From positions 1 through 64,000 of the forward strand of contig JBJHDM010000003.1 in assembly GCA_050486545.1 (NCBI GenBank): a stretch of DNA of 64,000 nt, given 5' to 3'. Under the pieces are notes generated by a model that worked only from the letters and a program-made list of their open reading frames with translations, did not search any database and was not told the origin of the DNA. Origin of the DNA: DAOMNN01 sp050486545. GTDB taxonomy: Bacteria; Pseudomonadota; Gammaproteobacteria; Burkholderiales; Rhodocyclaceae. Position 1 is the stretch's first letter. Each line of letters starts with the position of its first letter. A program made the position numbers and the translations under genes. Of the stretch, positions 50,276 through 59,754 are shown piece after piece.

Positions 50276-52015
50276 TCAGCCTGCCGGCTTCGGGCACTTG
50301 AGACCGATCTGGTCGATGCGACCCTTCGCATCCATGCGCCGCACCGTCAATTCGAACGCCCCGATGCGGATCCGGTCGCCCTCGACCGGCGCACGCCCGA
50401 GCCGGCGCGTCACGAGCGACCCGAGCGGCATCGCGCCCTCGCCCTCGTCGAGGATCAGCCCGTAGGCAAACGCCAGGTCGCCGGCCTGACAGTCGGCGGC
50501 GACCGTAAACTCGCCGAAGAAACCGGCGTTCGCGATCAGTTCGTCTTCACGACCCGGTGCGAAGGCCTCGGCCAGCCGTTCGGCAAGCTCGTCCGGAGCG
50601 ATGAGCCAGACCGAATCGCCCGCCCGCAGCCGCGTCGCCCGGTTGAGCGGCACGACCTTGCCCTTGCGCAACACCGTGGCGCAGCGCACGTTCGGGCCAG
50701 CCTCCTGCGCGACGAGCGCATCGGGATGCATCCCGTCCGCCCGCGAGCGCTCGCCGACGACGTACTCCATCAGATCGAGCGTGGCCCGCTCGCCCACCCA
50801 CACTTCGAGCCGATCGACCGGTTCGTCCCGCGGCGGCACGACGACGCCGAGCGCACGGGCCGCGGCCGGCACGGTCGAGCCTTGCACGAGCAGCGACACC
50901 AGCACGACCGCAAAGGCGACGTCGAAGAGCAACAGGGAGTGCGGCACCCCCATCATCAGCGGGTACATCGCGAGCACGATCGGCACCGCCCCGCGCAGCC
51001 CCACCCACGAGATGTAGGCGATCTCGTTGGCCGCGAATCGCAGCGGGAACAGGCACAACCAGACCGCGACCGGGCGTGCGACGACCATCAGGAAGAACGC
51101 CATCGCCAACGATAACTGCCAGTGCTCGATCAGGTGCGAAGGCGTGACCAGCAGGCCCAGCGCGAGGAACATCCCGGCCTGCGCGAGCCAGGCCAGGCCG
51201 TCCATGACGCGAAAGACGTGCTCGGTCGCGTGGCAGCGCCGGTTTCCGATGATCAGCCCTGCAAGGTAGATCGCCAGAAAGCCGCTGCCCCCCAGCATGT
51301 TGGTTGCGGCGAACACCATCAGCCCGCCGGACACGATCAGCAGCGCATAGAGCCCTTCGGCCAGCCGCAAGCGCAGCAGCAGGCGAGCCAGCACCACCCC
51401 ACCGATCCATCCGGCCAGCAGCCCGAAGGCGAGCTGCTGCATCAGCATCAGCACGAAGGCCCAACCGTCGGTTTCGCCCGGCGTCATGACCATCTGGACC
51501 ATGACCGTCACGAGCAGGATCGCCATCGGATCGTTGGCCCCCGATTCGATCTCGAGCGTGGCCTTGACGCGGTCGTTCAGCCGCACCCCGCTGTTGCGCA
51601 ACAGGGAGAACACCGCCGCCGCATCGGTCGAACCGACGATCGCCGCGAGCAGGAAACCGATCCGCCAGTCCACATCGAACAGCCAGGTCGCGAACACGCC
51701 GAGCACGGCGGCGGTGAACACGACGCCGGCGCTCGCGAGTACTGCCGCAGGCCGGGAAGCCACACGCAGGGTCGAGGCACGGGTACGCAATCCGCCATCG
51801 AGCAGGATGACGGCCAGCGCGAGCTGGGCCACCAGCATCGTGGTGGAAAAATCGTGGAAGACGATGCCACCCGGGCCCTCCTCGCCGGCAAGCATGCCGA
51901 CCACCAGGAAGAGCAGCAGCAGCGGCAGGCCGAGCCGTGCCGACAAGGTGCTCGCGAGCACGCTGATGAACAGCAGCACGCCAGCCAGCAGGAGGAAACC
52001 GTTGATCGACGACAT
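50276..52015 (-). CDS. NhaP2/CvrA-type potassium/proton antiporter
   Basis: The 579-residue CPA1 antiporter has about twelve membrane helices in residues 1-385, with VGSTDAAAVFSLLRNSG and LEIESGANDPMA as ion-binding region and GLRGAVPIVLAM late in the membrane domain. A TrkA-C domain (about 405-480) and a CorC-like domain (about 490-570) follow at the cytosolic end, as in CvrA. Relatives expel potassium for proton uptake and are nucleotide-regulated. It lies 31 bases after the FixJ-type regulator gene on the same strand. Confidence 0.88.
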   Translation of the reverse strand: MSSINGFLLLAGVLLFISVLASTLSARLGLPLLLLFLVVGMLAGEEGPGGIVFHDFSTTMLVAQLALAVILLDGGLRTRASTLRVASRPAAVLASAGVVFTAAVLGVFATWLFDVDWRIGFLLAAIVGSTDAAAVFSLLRNSGVRLNDRVKATLEIESGANDPMAILLVTVMVQMVMTPGETDGWAFVLMLMQQLAFGLLAGWIGGVVLARLLLRLRLAEGLYALLIVSGGLMVFAATNMLGGSGFLAIYLAGLIIGNRRCHATEHVFRVMDGLAWLAQAGMFLALGLLVTPSHLIEHWQLSLAMAFFLMVVARPVAVWLCLFPLRFAANEIAYISWVGLRGAVPIVLAMYPLMMGVPHSLLLFDVAFAVVLVSLLVQGSTVPAAARALGVVVPPRDEPVDRLEVWVGERATLDLMEYVVGERSRADGMHPDALVAQEAGPNVRCATVLRKGKVVPLNRATRLRAGDSVWLIAPDELAERLAEAFAPGREDELIANAGFFGEFTVAADCQAGDLAFAYGLILDEGEGAMPLGSLVTRRLGRAPVEGDRIRIGAFELTVRRMDAKGRIDQIGLKCPKPAG

Positions 52016-52046
52016 CGCGCGGGTCAGGTCGGGAGGTCGGGGCCAC

Positions 52047-52685
52047 TCAGCCCCGCAGCACTCCCGGTTCGCCGGTGATCACGCTCTGGACGAGTTCGGC
52101 CAGCGAGTTCGCGCCCATCTTCTCCATGACCCGGGCGCGATGCACCTCCACTGTCTTGATGCTGATCCCGAGCAGGTCGGCGATCTGCTTGTTGAGCTTG
52201 CCGGCGATGATGAGATCGAGCACTTCGCGCTCACGCTGGGTGAGCTCGCCCAGCCGGCGCAAGGTCTCGACCTCGAGCAGGCGCTGCTGGCGGCTTTCGC
52301 GTTCGCGCGCGAGACTCTCTTCGATGAGGCCGAGCATGTCGCGATCGCCGAAGGGCTTCTCGATGAAGTCTACCGCACCACGCTTGACCGCGGCCACCGC
52401 CATCGGCACGTCGCCATGACCGGTGATGAAGATGACCGGCAGCGTGCAGTGACGCTGCCGCAATTCCTCGAAGAGCTCCAACCCGCTCATGCCGGGCATG
52501 CGCACGTCGAGCACCAGGCAACCGGTCATCGACGGCTCGTAGGACGTCAGAAAGACCTCGGCCGACTCGTAGGCACAGACACGGTATCCGCTGGATTCGA
52601 GCAGCCAGACGAGCGAATCGCGCAAGGCCTCGTCATCGTCGACGATGTAGATGGACTGGTCAGGCTGTTCGGGCAACGTGCTCAC
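52047..52685 (-). CDS. FixJ/NarL-type response regulator
   Basis: The 212-residue protein has a receiver domain with acidic pocket IYIVDDDEALRD and phosphoacceptor Asp60 (CLVLDVRMPGMSG), Lys in FIEKPFGDRDML, and a C-terminal LuxR-type helix-turn-helix (LTQREREVLDLIIAGKLNKQIAD... TVEVHRARVMEKM). I start at GTG 52685: GGAGGT lies about five bases upstream, and the start overlaps the kinase end by 26 bases. Codons upstream of it are a shadow of the kinase gene. It likely activates genes with its partner kinase. Confidence 0.92.
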   Translation of the reverse strand: MSTLPEQPDQSIYIVDDDEALRDSLVWLLESSGYRVCAYESAEVFLTSYEPSMTGCLVLDVRMPGMSGLELFEELRQRHCTLPVIFITGHGDVPMAVAAVKRGAVDFIEKPFGDRDMLGLIEESLARERESRQQRLLEVETLRRLGELTQREREVLDLIIAGKLNKQIADLLGISIKTVEVHRARVMEKMGANSLAELVQSVITGEPGVLRG

Positions 52686-55386
52686 TGACGACCTCCGTTG
52701 GCAGCGTGAAGGTAAAGATGGTACCGCCTTCCGGGTTGGAATCGACACTCAGACGCCCGTCATGGAACTCGATGATCGTGCGGCAGATGTTCAACCCCAT
52801 GCCCATGCCTTCGGATTTCGTCGTATAGAACGGCGTGAAGAGCAGCTTCCGCTCTTCCTCGCCGATGCCATGCCCGCGATCGATCACCGACACCTCGACC
52901 GTGCGCGGTCCCGCGAGACGGGCCCGGACCACCAGGACCCGCTCGCCGCGGGGCAGATCGGACATCGAATCGAGTCCGTTCTTGACCAGGTTGATCACCA
53001 CCTGCTCGATCATGATCCGGTCGGCGTGCACCGGGGGAAGATCCGGCTCGATCTCCATCACGATCCGCCCGCTCACGCGTCTCGCATCGATGTCGACGAA
53101 GCCGATCGCGTCGTCCAGCATCTCGGTGAGCCGCACGGCGCTGCGCCGCGGCTCGCTTTTCTTCACGAACTCGCGCACGCGGCGGATGATCTTGCCGGCA
53201 CGCTCGGCCTGGAAGCTAGCCTTCTGCATCGCAGCCATCAGATCCTCGTTGCGCGCCTTGCCCGACTGCAGGCGCGTCACGCAGCCCATGCAATAGTTGG
53301 CGATCGCGGATAGCGGCTGGTTCAGTTCGTGGGCGAGCGTTGAAGCCATCTCACCCATCGTGATCAGGCGTGAGGTGTGTTGCAGGCGTTCGGCCTGCTG
53401 TCGCGAGACCTCCGCATTCTGCTTGCGGTCGGTGATGTCGGTGGCGATCCCCAGGCGCACGACCCGCCCATCGACCCAGCGCATCGCATGCTCGCGCACG
53501 TGGTACCAGCGCCCCGATAGCGGGTGCTGCACCTCGCCATCGAAGAGTTCGACCGGCAACTCGCTCACATCCAGCCCGTGGAGCGCGAAGCGGTAGTGCT
53601 CGCTCTCGGGCTGTGGGACCGCAACCCCTCGCACGGTCCGGCCCACTGCATCGAATCCGTAGATGTTTTTGAACGCACGGTTGGCGAAGAGGATCTCGTC
53701 GTTGCCGGCGTCGGCCACGAACACCGCCGCTTCCAGGCCGTCGAGCACCGCCTCGAAGCGCTCCTGGGCGTCCTCCAGGGCCTCTCGTGCACGCTTGGGC
53801 TCGGTGATGTCGGTCACCGACGCCATCCAGCCCGTCTGCCTGCCCGTCTGGTCGATCAGCGGCGACAGGTAGAAGCGGGCATCGAGGCGCACGCCATCGT
53901 GGCGGCGGATCCGCATCTCGAACCCGCTCGATGGCGCCTTGCCCGCAAGCGTCATGTCGAGGTTGCGGCTGCACACGTCCAGATCCTCTTCGGGCCAGTA
54001 CGGGAATGGCGGCACCGCACCGACAAGTTCGTCCTGGCTGAAGCCGACCATCCGGCAGAAGGCCGGATTTACGTAGATGATCCGCCCGGACAGGTCGATC
54101 GCCCGCATCCCGGTAACGACCGACTCCTCCATCGCCTTGCGGAACGCCGATTCGGCCCGCAGCGCATCCTCGGCCGCCTTGCGCCCGGTAACGTCGTGGG
54201 CCACCGCGTAAACGAGCTTCTCCTCGGGCACCGGGTTGATGCTCCAGGCCAGCCACTTGTAGGTACCGTCGGCACAACGGCAGCGGTTCTCGAAACTCAC
54301 CGGCTCTCCGGCCGCGAGCCGGCGCATCTGGTCCAGAGTGTCGGGAATGTCGTCGCGATGGATGACGTCCAGCAGGGCGCGACCGGGAAGCCCTTCCGGA
54401 TCGTAGCCGAGCACACGGTAAAAGGCCGGGTTGCAGCGCCGGAATACCCCATCGAGGTCGACGATGCAGAGCAGGTCGAGCGAGAGGTTGAAGAGGCGGT
54501 CGCGCTCCTTCTCCACCTGTACACGTCGCCGCACGTGCGTGCGCAGCAGCCACAGGCTCCACAGAATGATCACCGACAGTCCGAGGATCATCGCGGTGGG
54601 CAGCGCATCGGGCAGTTGCCCTTCGGTGCGGAAAGCTGTCGCCCGCAAGGTCAGTCCATTTCCGGGCGGATCGAGCGCGATCTGGAAGGATATGCTCTCG
54701 TCGAGATCGACGACACTGGAATTGACCGCGAGGATCTCCCCCTGCTCGCCGATCAGCGCGAGCCGATACTTCTCCGCGAACCATCCCGGCACGAGATGGC
54801 GCACCATCCGCTCGATCGAGTACACACCGACGATGGCACCGAGAAACTGGCGGCCGCGGCGAACCGGCACGTAGACCTCGAGCACCATGCGTTCGTGCGG
54901 ATTGACGTAGGCCTCGCCATAGCTCGGGCGACCGGTTTCCCGCGCCCGATAGAACGGCTGCATCTGCAGCCCCAGCAAGGCATCGCCAGCCAGCCAGTCG
55001 GTCGTATCGAACGGCGCCGACCAGCGCACGAGTTCCTCGGACCCCACCCATACGATGTTGACCAGTTCGCCATTGTTGGCGATGTGCTGATTCGCCCGCA
55101 ACTGGAAACCGTCGGCGTCCAACGCATTGGCGGCGAGGTCGCGCGCAAGCTGGCCGAGGAATTCTTCGGTGCCCTGCATGTGCAGGCGGATCGTCTGCTC
55201 CGCCCATTGAACGTCGCGGGCAACCGCATTGCGCTGGCTTTCCGCTTCACGGGTCTGGAGCAACCACACGAGCGCAAGCATCGTGAGCGCGAACACCCCC
55301 ACGGCAACATACGGTGCCGTCCACACCCAGCGCATCAGCGCCGATTGACCCGATGACCGCCCGTCAGGCACGGCATCCGCCCGCAT
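52660..55386 (-). CDS. Membrane sensor kinase with three PAS domains, FixL/DctB-like
   Basis: The 908-residue kinase has two membrane helices (about 24-44 and 265-285) that bracket a periplasmic domain of about 220 residues with a Cache-like ligand pocket (YRARETGRPSYGEAYVNPHERMVLEVYVPV). Three PAS domains follow (near 300, 425 and 550), then HisKA with MGEMASTLAHELNQPLSAIANY (His near 690), characteristic of NtrB/FixL/DctB, and an ATPase domain ending in MGMGLNICRTII. The second possible start (55335) would still keep both helices. It is divergent from a binding-protein gene. Confidence 0.88.
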   Translation of the reverse strand: MRADAVPDGRSSGQSALMRWVWTAPYVAVGVFALTMLALVWLLQTREAESQRNAVARDVQWAEQTIRLHMQGTEEFLGQLARDLAANALDADGFQLRANQHIANNGELVNIVWVGSEELVRWSAPFDTTDWLAGDALLGLQMQPFYRARETGRPSYGEAYVNPHERMVLEVYVPVRRGRQFLGAIVGVYSIERMVRHLVPGWFAEKYRLALIGEQGEILAVNSSVVDLDESISFQIALDPPGNGLTLRATAFRTEGQLPDALPTAMILGLSVIILWSLWLLRTHVRRRVQVEKERDRLFNLSLDLLCIVDLDGVFRRCNPAFYRVLGYDPEGLPGRALLDVIHRDDIPDTLDQMRRLAAGEPVSFENRCRCADGTYKWLAWSINPVPEEKLVYAVAHDVTGRKAAEDALRAESAFRKAMEESVVTGMRAIDLSGRIIYVNPAFCRMVGFSQDELVGAVPPFPYWPEEDLDVCSRNLDMTLAGKAPSSGFEMRIRRHDGVRLDARFYLSPLIDQTGRQTGWMASVTDITEPKRAREALEDAQERFEAVLDGLEAAVFVADAGNDEILFANRAFKNIYGFDAVGRTVRGVAVPQPESEHYRFALHGLDVSELPVELFDGEVQHPLSGRWYHVREHAMRWVDGRVVRLGIATDITDRKQNAEVSRQQAERLQHTSRLITMGEMASTLAHELNQPLSAIANYCMGCVTRLQSGKARNEDLMAAMQKASFQAERAGKIIRRVREFVKKSEPRRSAVRLTEMLDDAIGFVDIDARRVSGRIVMEIEPDLPPVHADRIMIEQVVINLVKNGLDSMSDLPRGERVLVVRARLAGPRTVEVSVIDRGHGIGEEERKLLFTPFYTTKSEGMGMGLNICRTIIEFHDGRLSVDSNPEGGTIFTFTLPTEVVSEHVARTA

Positions 55387-55578
55387 ACCGGACCATCGAC
55401 CCCACCCCGGTTGTGCGCTTCACGCCGTTCATTCGGAGCGTTCCTCTTCCTGTTCCGGGGAACACCCGACCGGCCCCCGATCTTGCCATTCTCGCCGCAT
55501 GACCAACGCCCGACCATCGGGTCTTTCCCTTACGCCGATCGTGGAGACCTCCGGGGAAACCTTGGGGTTTTCGCCAAT

Positions 55579-55606
55579 TTTGTTTCACCGCAGGGTCCCC
55601 TAGAGT
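55579..55606 (+). promoter_or_regulatory. Weak promoter candidate of the binding-protein gene
   Basis: TTTTGT (55578-55583) and TAGAGT (55601-55606) are spaced by 17 bases, 38 bases upstream of the GTG start. The rest of the 55387-55643 gap has no gene or strong palindrome. Confidence 0.35.
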
Positions 55607-55643
55607 GTAAACGTGCCCCTCACGACCCGGGAGTGACCGTCGC

Positions 55644-56822
55644 GTGCTTCGCATCCTGATCGCGTTCCTTTGCCTGACGAGCCTTCCCGTGCTGGCGGAG
55701 GTACCGATCCGGATCGGTGTCTCCGGCCCGTTCACCGGGGGGTCGAGCCCGATGGGCTATTCGATGCGCGAAGGCATCCGCATCGCCGCTACCGAGATCA
55801 ACGCGGCGGGCGGCATTCTCGGTCGTCCCATCGAACTGGTGGAACGCGACGACGAAGCACGCAACGAGAAGGGTGCCCAGGTCGTTCAGGAGCTCATCGA
55901 GGAAGAAGGCATCGTCGCCGGACTGGGGATCGTCAACACCGGCGTCGCACTTGCCAGCCAGCGCTACTACCAGCAGGCACGCATTCCGGTCATCACTTCC
56001 GTGGCCACGGGAACACTGGTCACCAAGCAGTTTCTGCCGCCCGAACATCCCGACAACTTCGTGTTCCGGGTGTCGGCCAACGATACGATCCAGGCTTCGA
56101 TGATCGTCGTCGAGGCGATCGAGCGGCGCGGCCTGAGGCGGGTCGCCATCTTCCACGACGCAACCAACTACGGGCAGCTTGGCAAGGAAGACCTGCAGAC
56201 GGCCCTGGCCGAGAAAGACGTGCATCCGGTGGCGATCGAGCGCTTCCAGATCCGCCAGGCGGACATGACCGAGCAACTGCGCCGCGCCCGCGACGCCGGC
56301 GCGCAGGCGATTCTCACCTACGGCATCGGACCGGAACTGGCCCAGATCGCGAACGGCATGGCACGCATGAACTGGCGGGTACCGCTGATCGGGAGCTGGA
56401 CACTGGCGATGTCCAACTTCATCGACGATGCCGGTCCCAACGCCGAGGGCGCACGCATGCCGCAGACCTTCATCCCCGAGCCGACCACCGAGCGCCGCCA
56501 GGCTTTTCTCGAAGCCTGGCGGGTACAGACCGGGAGCCCGCGCATTCCGGTTCCACCCGCCGCCGCCCAGGGCTACGACTCGATGCTGCTGCTTGCCGCA
56601 GCCATTCGCCAGGCCCGCAGCACCGACGGGGATCGCATACGCGAAGCGCTCGAAGACCTGCGCGAGACGGTCGAAGGGGTCGTGATGACGTATCGGCGCC
56701 CATTCACGCGGGAAGAGCACGAAACGATCACCAGCGCCCACGATATCTTCATGGGCGAAGTCCGCAACGGCCGGGTCGTTTTCGCGTATGACCATGACCG
56801 CCTGCGAGCTGCAGACCAATGA
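55644..56822 (+). CDS. Branched-chain-type periplasmic binding protein (orphan)
   Basis: The 392-residue protein has a signal peptide (to about residue 18, VLA) and the type I periplasmic-binding fold of LivK-like proteins: IRIGVSGPFTGGSSPMGYSMREGIRIAATEINAAGGILGRPIELVERDDE, with GLGIVNTGVALASQRYY, NYGQLGKEDL and AAQGYDSMLLLAAAIR. It is normally part of an ABC importer, but no permease or ATPase genes occur nearby. The start is GTG. Being divergent from the Cache-domain kinase, it could feed ligand to that sensor, which is speculative. Confidence 0.85.
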   Translation: MLRILIAFLCLTSLPVLAEVPIRIGVSGPFTGGSSPMGYSMREGIRIAATEINAAGGILGRPIELVERDDEARNEKGAQVVQELIEEEGIVAGLGIVNTGVALASQRYYQQARIPVITSVATGTLVTKQFLPPEHPDNFVFRVSANDTIQASMIVVEAIERRGLRRVAIFHDATNYGQLGKEDLQTALAEKDVHPVAIERFQIRQADMTEQLRRARDAGAQAILTYGIGPELAQIANGMARMNWRVPLIGSWTLAMSNFIDDAGPNAEGARMPQTFIPEPTTERRQAFLEAWRVQTGSPRIPVPPAAAQGYDSMLLLAAAIRQARSTDGDRIREALEDLRETVEGVVMTYRRPFTREEHETITSAHDIFMGEVRNGRVVFAYDHDRLRAADQ

Positions 56823-56926
56823 CCCGCCCACGTACCGAACCGGTCGGACCCGTGCGAACCGGTCCGGCGAGGAGTTCCCGGGGTGGAGGGCACGTACTTT
56901 CTTCGGAACGGACCTGATCGATCTTA

Positions 56927-56963
56927 TTGCGCTAAACGATATAACGTTTTATATTACGAAACG
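56927..56963 (+). promoter_or_regulatory. Promoter and operator-like palindrome of aceE
   Basis: TTGCGC (56927-56932) and TATATT (56950-56955) are spaced by 17 bases. Inside the spacer lies AAACG-ATATAA-CGTTT (56934-56949), and a further AAACG (56959-56963) forms a second inverted pair with CGTTT around the minus-10. The AT-rich block contrasts with the surrounding sequence. The transcript leader would be about 100 bases. Confidence 0.65.
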
Positions 56964-57062
56964 CGACCTGCCAAAAGGCCGGTCCGATCGTTCACGTTCC
57001 ACAAGAACGTCCCGCTCAGCGATGCGGGTTTCGCACAACGGCACGTCATGAGGAGACAAACC

Positions 57063-59744
57063 ATGACCGCGAAGCAAGACGTATCCCTGCGATCCGACCC
57101 GGACGCGCAGGAAACCGGCGAATGGCTCGACGCACTGGCCGGCGTCATCGACAACGAAGGCCCCGAGCGCGCCCACTACCTGATCGAGAAGTTGATCGAA
57201 TCCGCGCGCGAGGAGGGTGTCGACATCCCCTATTCGGCGACGACGCAGTACATCAACACGATTCCCACCGAACGCCAGCCACGCTACCCGGGCGACCCGG
57301 ACATGGAGATCAAGCTGCACTCCTACATCCGCTGGAACGCCATGGCGATGGTGGTGCGCGCGAACAAGCACACCAACGTGGGCGGGCACATCGCGAGCTT
57401 CGCGTCGGCCGCCGCACTCTACGACGTAGGCTTTTCCCACTTCTGGAAGAGCCTGGAGCACGATACCGGTGGCGACCTGATCTTCTTCCAGGGCCACTCG
57501 GTGCCGGGCGTCTATGCACGCGCCTTCATGCTGGGGCGGCTGACCGAGCAGCAGATGGACAGCTTCCGCCAGGAAGTCTCCGGCAAGGGGATCTCCTCCT
57601 ATCCCCACCCCTGGCTGATGCCGGACTTCTGGCAGTTCCCCACCGTGTCGATGGGTCTTGGCCCGTTGCAGGCCATCTATCAGGCCCGCTTCATGAAGTA
57701 CCTCGCCAGCCGCGGCCTGATCGACGCGACCAAGGCCGAACAGCGCAAGGTGTGGGCCTTCCTCGGCGACGGCGAGACCGACGAGGTCGAATCGCTCGGC
57801 GCCATCGGCATGGCCGCGCGCGAGCGCCTGGACAACCTGGTGTTCGTCATCAACTGCAACCTGCAGCGCCTGGACGGTCCGGTGCGCGGCAACGGCAAGA
57901 TCATCCAGGAACTGGAAGCCGAGTTCCGGGGTGCAGGCTGGAACGTCATCAAGGTCATCTGGGGCACCCACTGGGACGCGCTGCTCGCACGTGACAAGAA
58001 GGGCATCCTCAAGAAGCGCATGATGGACTGCGTGGACGGCGAGTATCAGACCTTCAAGGCCAAGGACGGCGCCTATGTGCGCGAGCACTTCTTCAACACC
58101 CCGGAGCTGAAGGAACTGGTGGCCGACTGGACCGACGAGGAGATCTGGAATCTCAACCGCGGAGGCCACGACCTGTTCAAGATCTTCGCCGCGTACAAAG
58201 CCGCCAGCGAGCACAAGGGCCAGCCAACGCTGATCCTCGCCAAGACCATCAAGGGCTTCGGCATGGGCCAGGCCGGCGAGGCGATGAACATCTCCCACCA
58301 GCAGAAGAAGCTGGACGTGGACGCCATCCGTCGCTTCCGCGACCGCTTCGGGCTGCCGGTACCGGACGACCAGCTCGCCGAACTGCCCTACCTGAAATTC
58401 GACGAAGGCTCACCGGAATACAAGTACATGATGGAGCGCCGGATGGCGCTGGGCGGCTTCCTGCCGCAGCGCCGACAGAAGGCCGAACCGCTGGCGGTGC
58501 CGGGCCTGGACGCCTTCGCCGCGCTGCTCAAGGCCTCAGGCGAAGGGCGCGAGCTGTCCACCACCATGGCCATCGTGCGCATCATGAACACGCTGCTCAA
58601 GGACAAGCAGATCGGCCGCCACATCGTGCCCATCGTGCCTGACGAGAGTCGCACCTTCGGCATGGAAGGGATGTTCCGCCAGTACGGCATCTGGAGCCAA
58701 CAGGGCCAGAAATATGTGCCGGAAGATCATGACCAGCTGATGTTCTACAAGGAGTCCGAGACCGGCCAGGTGCTGCAGGAAGGCATCAACGAGGCCGGCG
58801 CGATGGCCGACTGGATCGCTGCCGGCACCGCCTACAGCGTGCATGGCGTGCAGATGGTGCCCTTCTACATCTTCTATTCGATGTTCGGCCTGCAGCGCAC
58901 GATGGACCTGTGCTGGGCGGCAGCCGACCAACGCACCCGAGGCTTCATGATCGGTGGCACCGCCGGGCGCACGACGCTCAATGGCGAAGGCCTGCAGCAC
59001 GAGGACGGCCACAGCCAGATCATGGCCAACATGATTCCCAACTGCGTGTCCTACGACCCCACCTTCCAGTACGAGGTGGCGGTGATCGTGCAGGACGGCA
59101 TGCGCCGCATGTTCGCCGAGCAGGAGGACGTCTACTACTACATCACGGTGATGAACGAGAACTACGAACATCCCGAGATGCCGGCCGGCGCCGAGAAGGA
59201 CATCCTCAAGGGCATGTACGCCTTCCGCAAGGGCGCCGACAAGAAAGGCCCGCGAGTGCAGCTGCTGGGCTCCGGCACCATCTTCAACGAGGTCATCGCC
59301 GCGGCCGAACTGCTGAAGAACGATTGGGGCGTGGAAGCCGACCTGTGGGGTTGCCCGAGTTTCAACGAGCTGACCCGCGACGGCCAGCACTGCGAGCGCT
59401 GGAACCTGCTCCACCCGATGGAGGCGCCGAAGAAGTCGCACGTCGAGGCCTGCCTGGAAGGCAACGAAGGCCCGGTCATCGCCGCCACCGACTACATGAA
59501 GCTCTTCGCCGAGCAGATCCGCCCCTTCGTCAAGCGCACCTACGTGACGCTGGGCACCGACGGCTTCGGCCGCTCGGACACCCGCGAGCAGCTGCGCCAC
59601 TTCTTCGAGGTGGATCGCTACTGGGTGACGCTGGCCGCGCTCAAGGCGCTGGCCGACGACGGCGCAATCGAGCGCGAGAAGGTCGCCGCTGCGATGGTCA
59701 AGTACAAGCTCGACCCCAGCAAGCCCGATCCGGTGACGGTCTGA
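57063..59744 (+). CDS. aceE: Pyruvate dehydrogenase E1 (homodimeric)
   Basis: AceE decarboxylates pyruvate with thiamine diphosphate and passes the acetyl group to the lipoyl domains of E2. The 893-residue protein is of the large homodimeric type. It shows the ThDP/Mg motif GDGETDEVES... NCNLQRLDGPVRGN (near residues 236-266), GHSVPGVYARAFMLGR and the late HEDGHSQIMA and ENYEHPEMP segments. AGGAG (57051-57055) precedes the ATG. It begins the aceE-aceF-lpdA operon. The 240-base gap upstream contains the promoter but no gene. Confidence 0.97.
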   Translation: MTAKQDVSLRSDPDAQETGEWLDALAGVIDNEGPERAHYLIEKLIESAREEGVDIPYSATTQYINTIPTERQPRYPGDPDMEIKLHSYIRWNAMAMVVRANKHTNVGGHIASFASAAALYDVGFSHFWKSLEHDTGGDLIFFQGHSVPGVYARAFMLGRLTEQQMDSFRQEVSGKGISSYPHPWLMPDFWQFPTVSMGLGPLQAIYQARFMKYLASRGLIDATKAEQRKVWAFLGDGETDEVESLGAIGMAARERLDNLVFVINCNLQRLDGPVRGNGKIIQELEAEFRGAGWNVIKVIWGTHWDALLARDKKGILKKRMMDCVDGEYQTFKAKDGAYVREHFFNTPELKELVADWTDEEIWNLNRGGHDLFKIFAAYKAASEHKGQPTLILAKTIKGFGMGQAGEAMNISHQQKKLDVDAIRRFRDRFGLPVPDDQLAELPYLKFDEGSPEYKYMMERRMALGGFLPQRRQKAEPLAVPGLDAFAALLKASGEGRELSTTMAIVRIMNTLLKDKQIGRHIVPIVPDESRTFGMEGMFRQYGIWSQQGQKYVPEDHDQLMFYKESETGQVLQEGINEAGAMADWIAAGTAYSVHGVQMVPFYIFYSMFGLQRTMDLCWAAADQRTRGFMIGGTAGRTTLNGEGLQHEDGHSQIMANMIPNCVSYDPTFQYEVAVIVQDGMRRMFAEQEDVYYYITVMNENYEHPEMPAGAEKDILKGMYAFRKGADKKGPRVQLLGSGTIFNEVIAAAELLKNDWGVEADLWGCPSFNELTRDGQHCERWNLLHPMEAPKKSHVEACLEGNEGPVIAATDYMKLFAEQIRPFVKRTYVTLGTDGFGRSDTREQLRHFFEVDRYWVTLAALKALADDGAIEREKVAAAMVKYKLDPSKPDPVTV

Positions 59745-59754
59745 GGAGAGGACG

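Noticed and set aside
53524..55356. A 610-residue plus-strand open frame
   Set aside because: It is antisense to the sensor kinase gene, whose PAS, HisKA and ATPase domains are clear.
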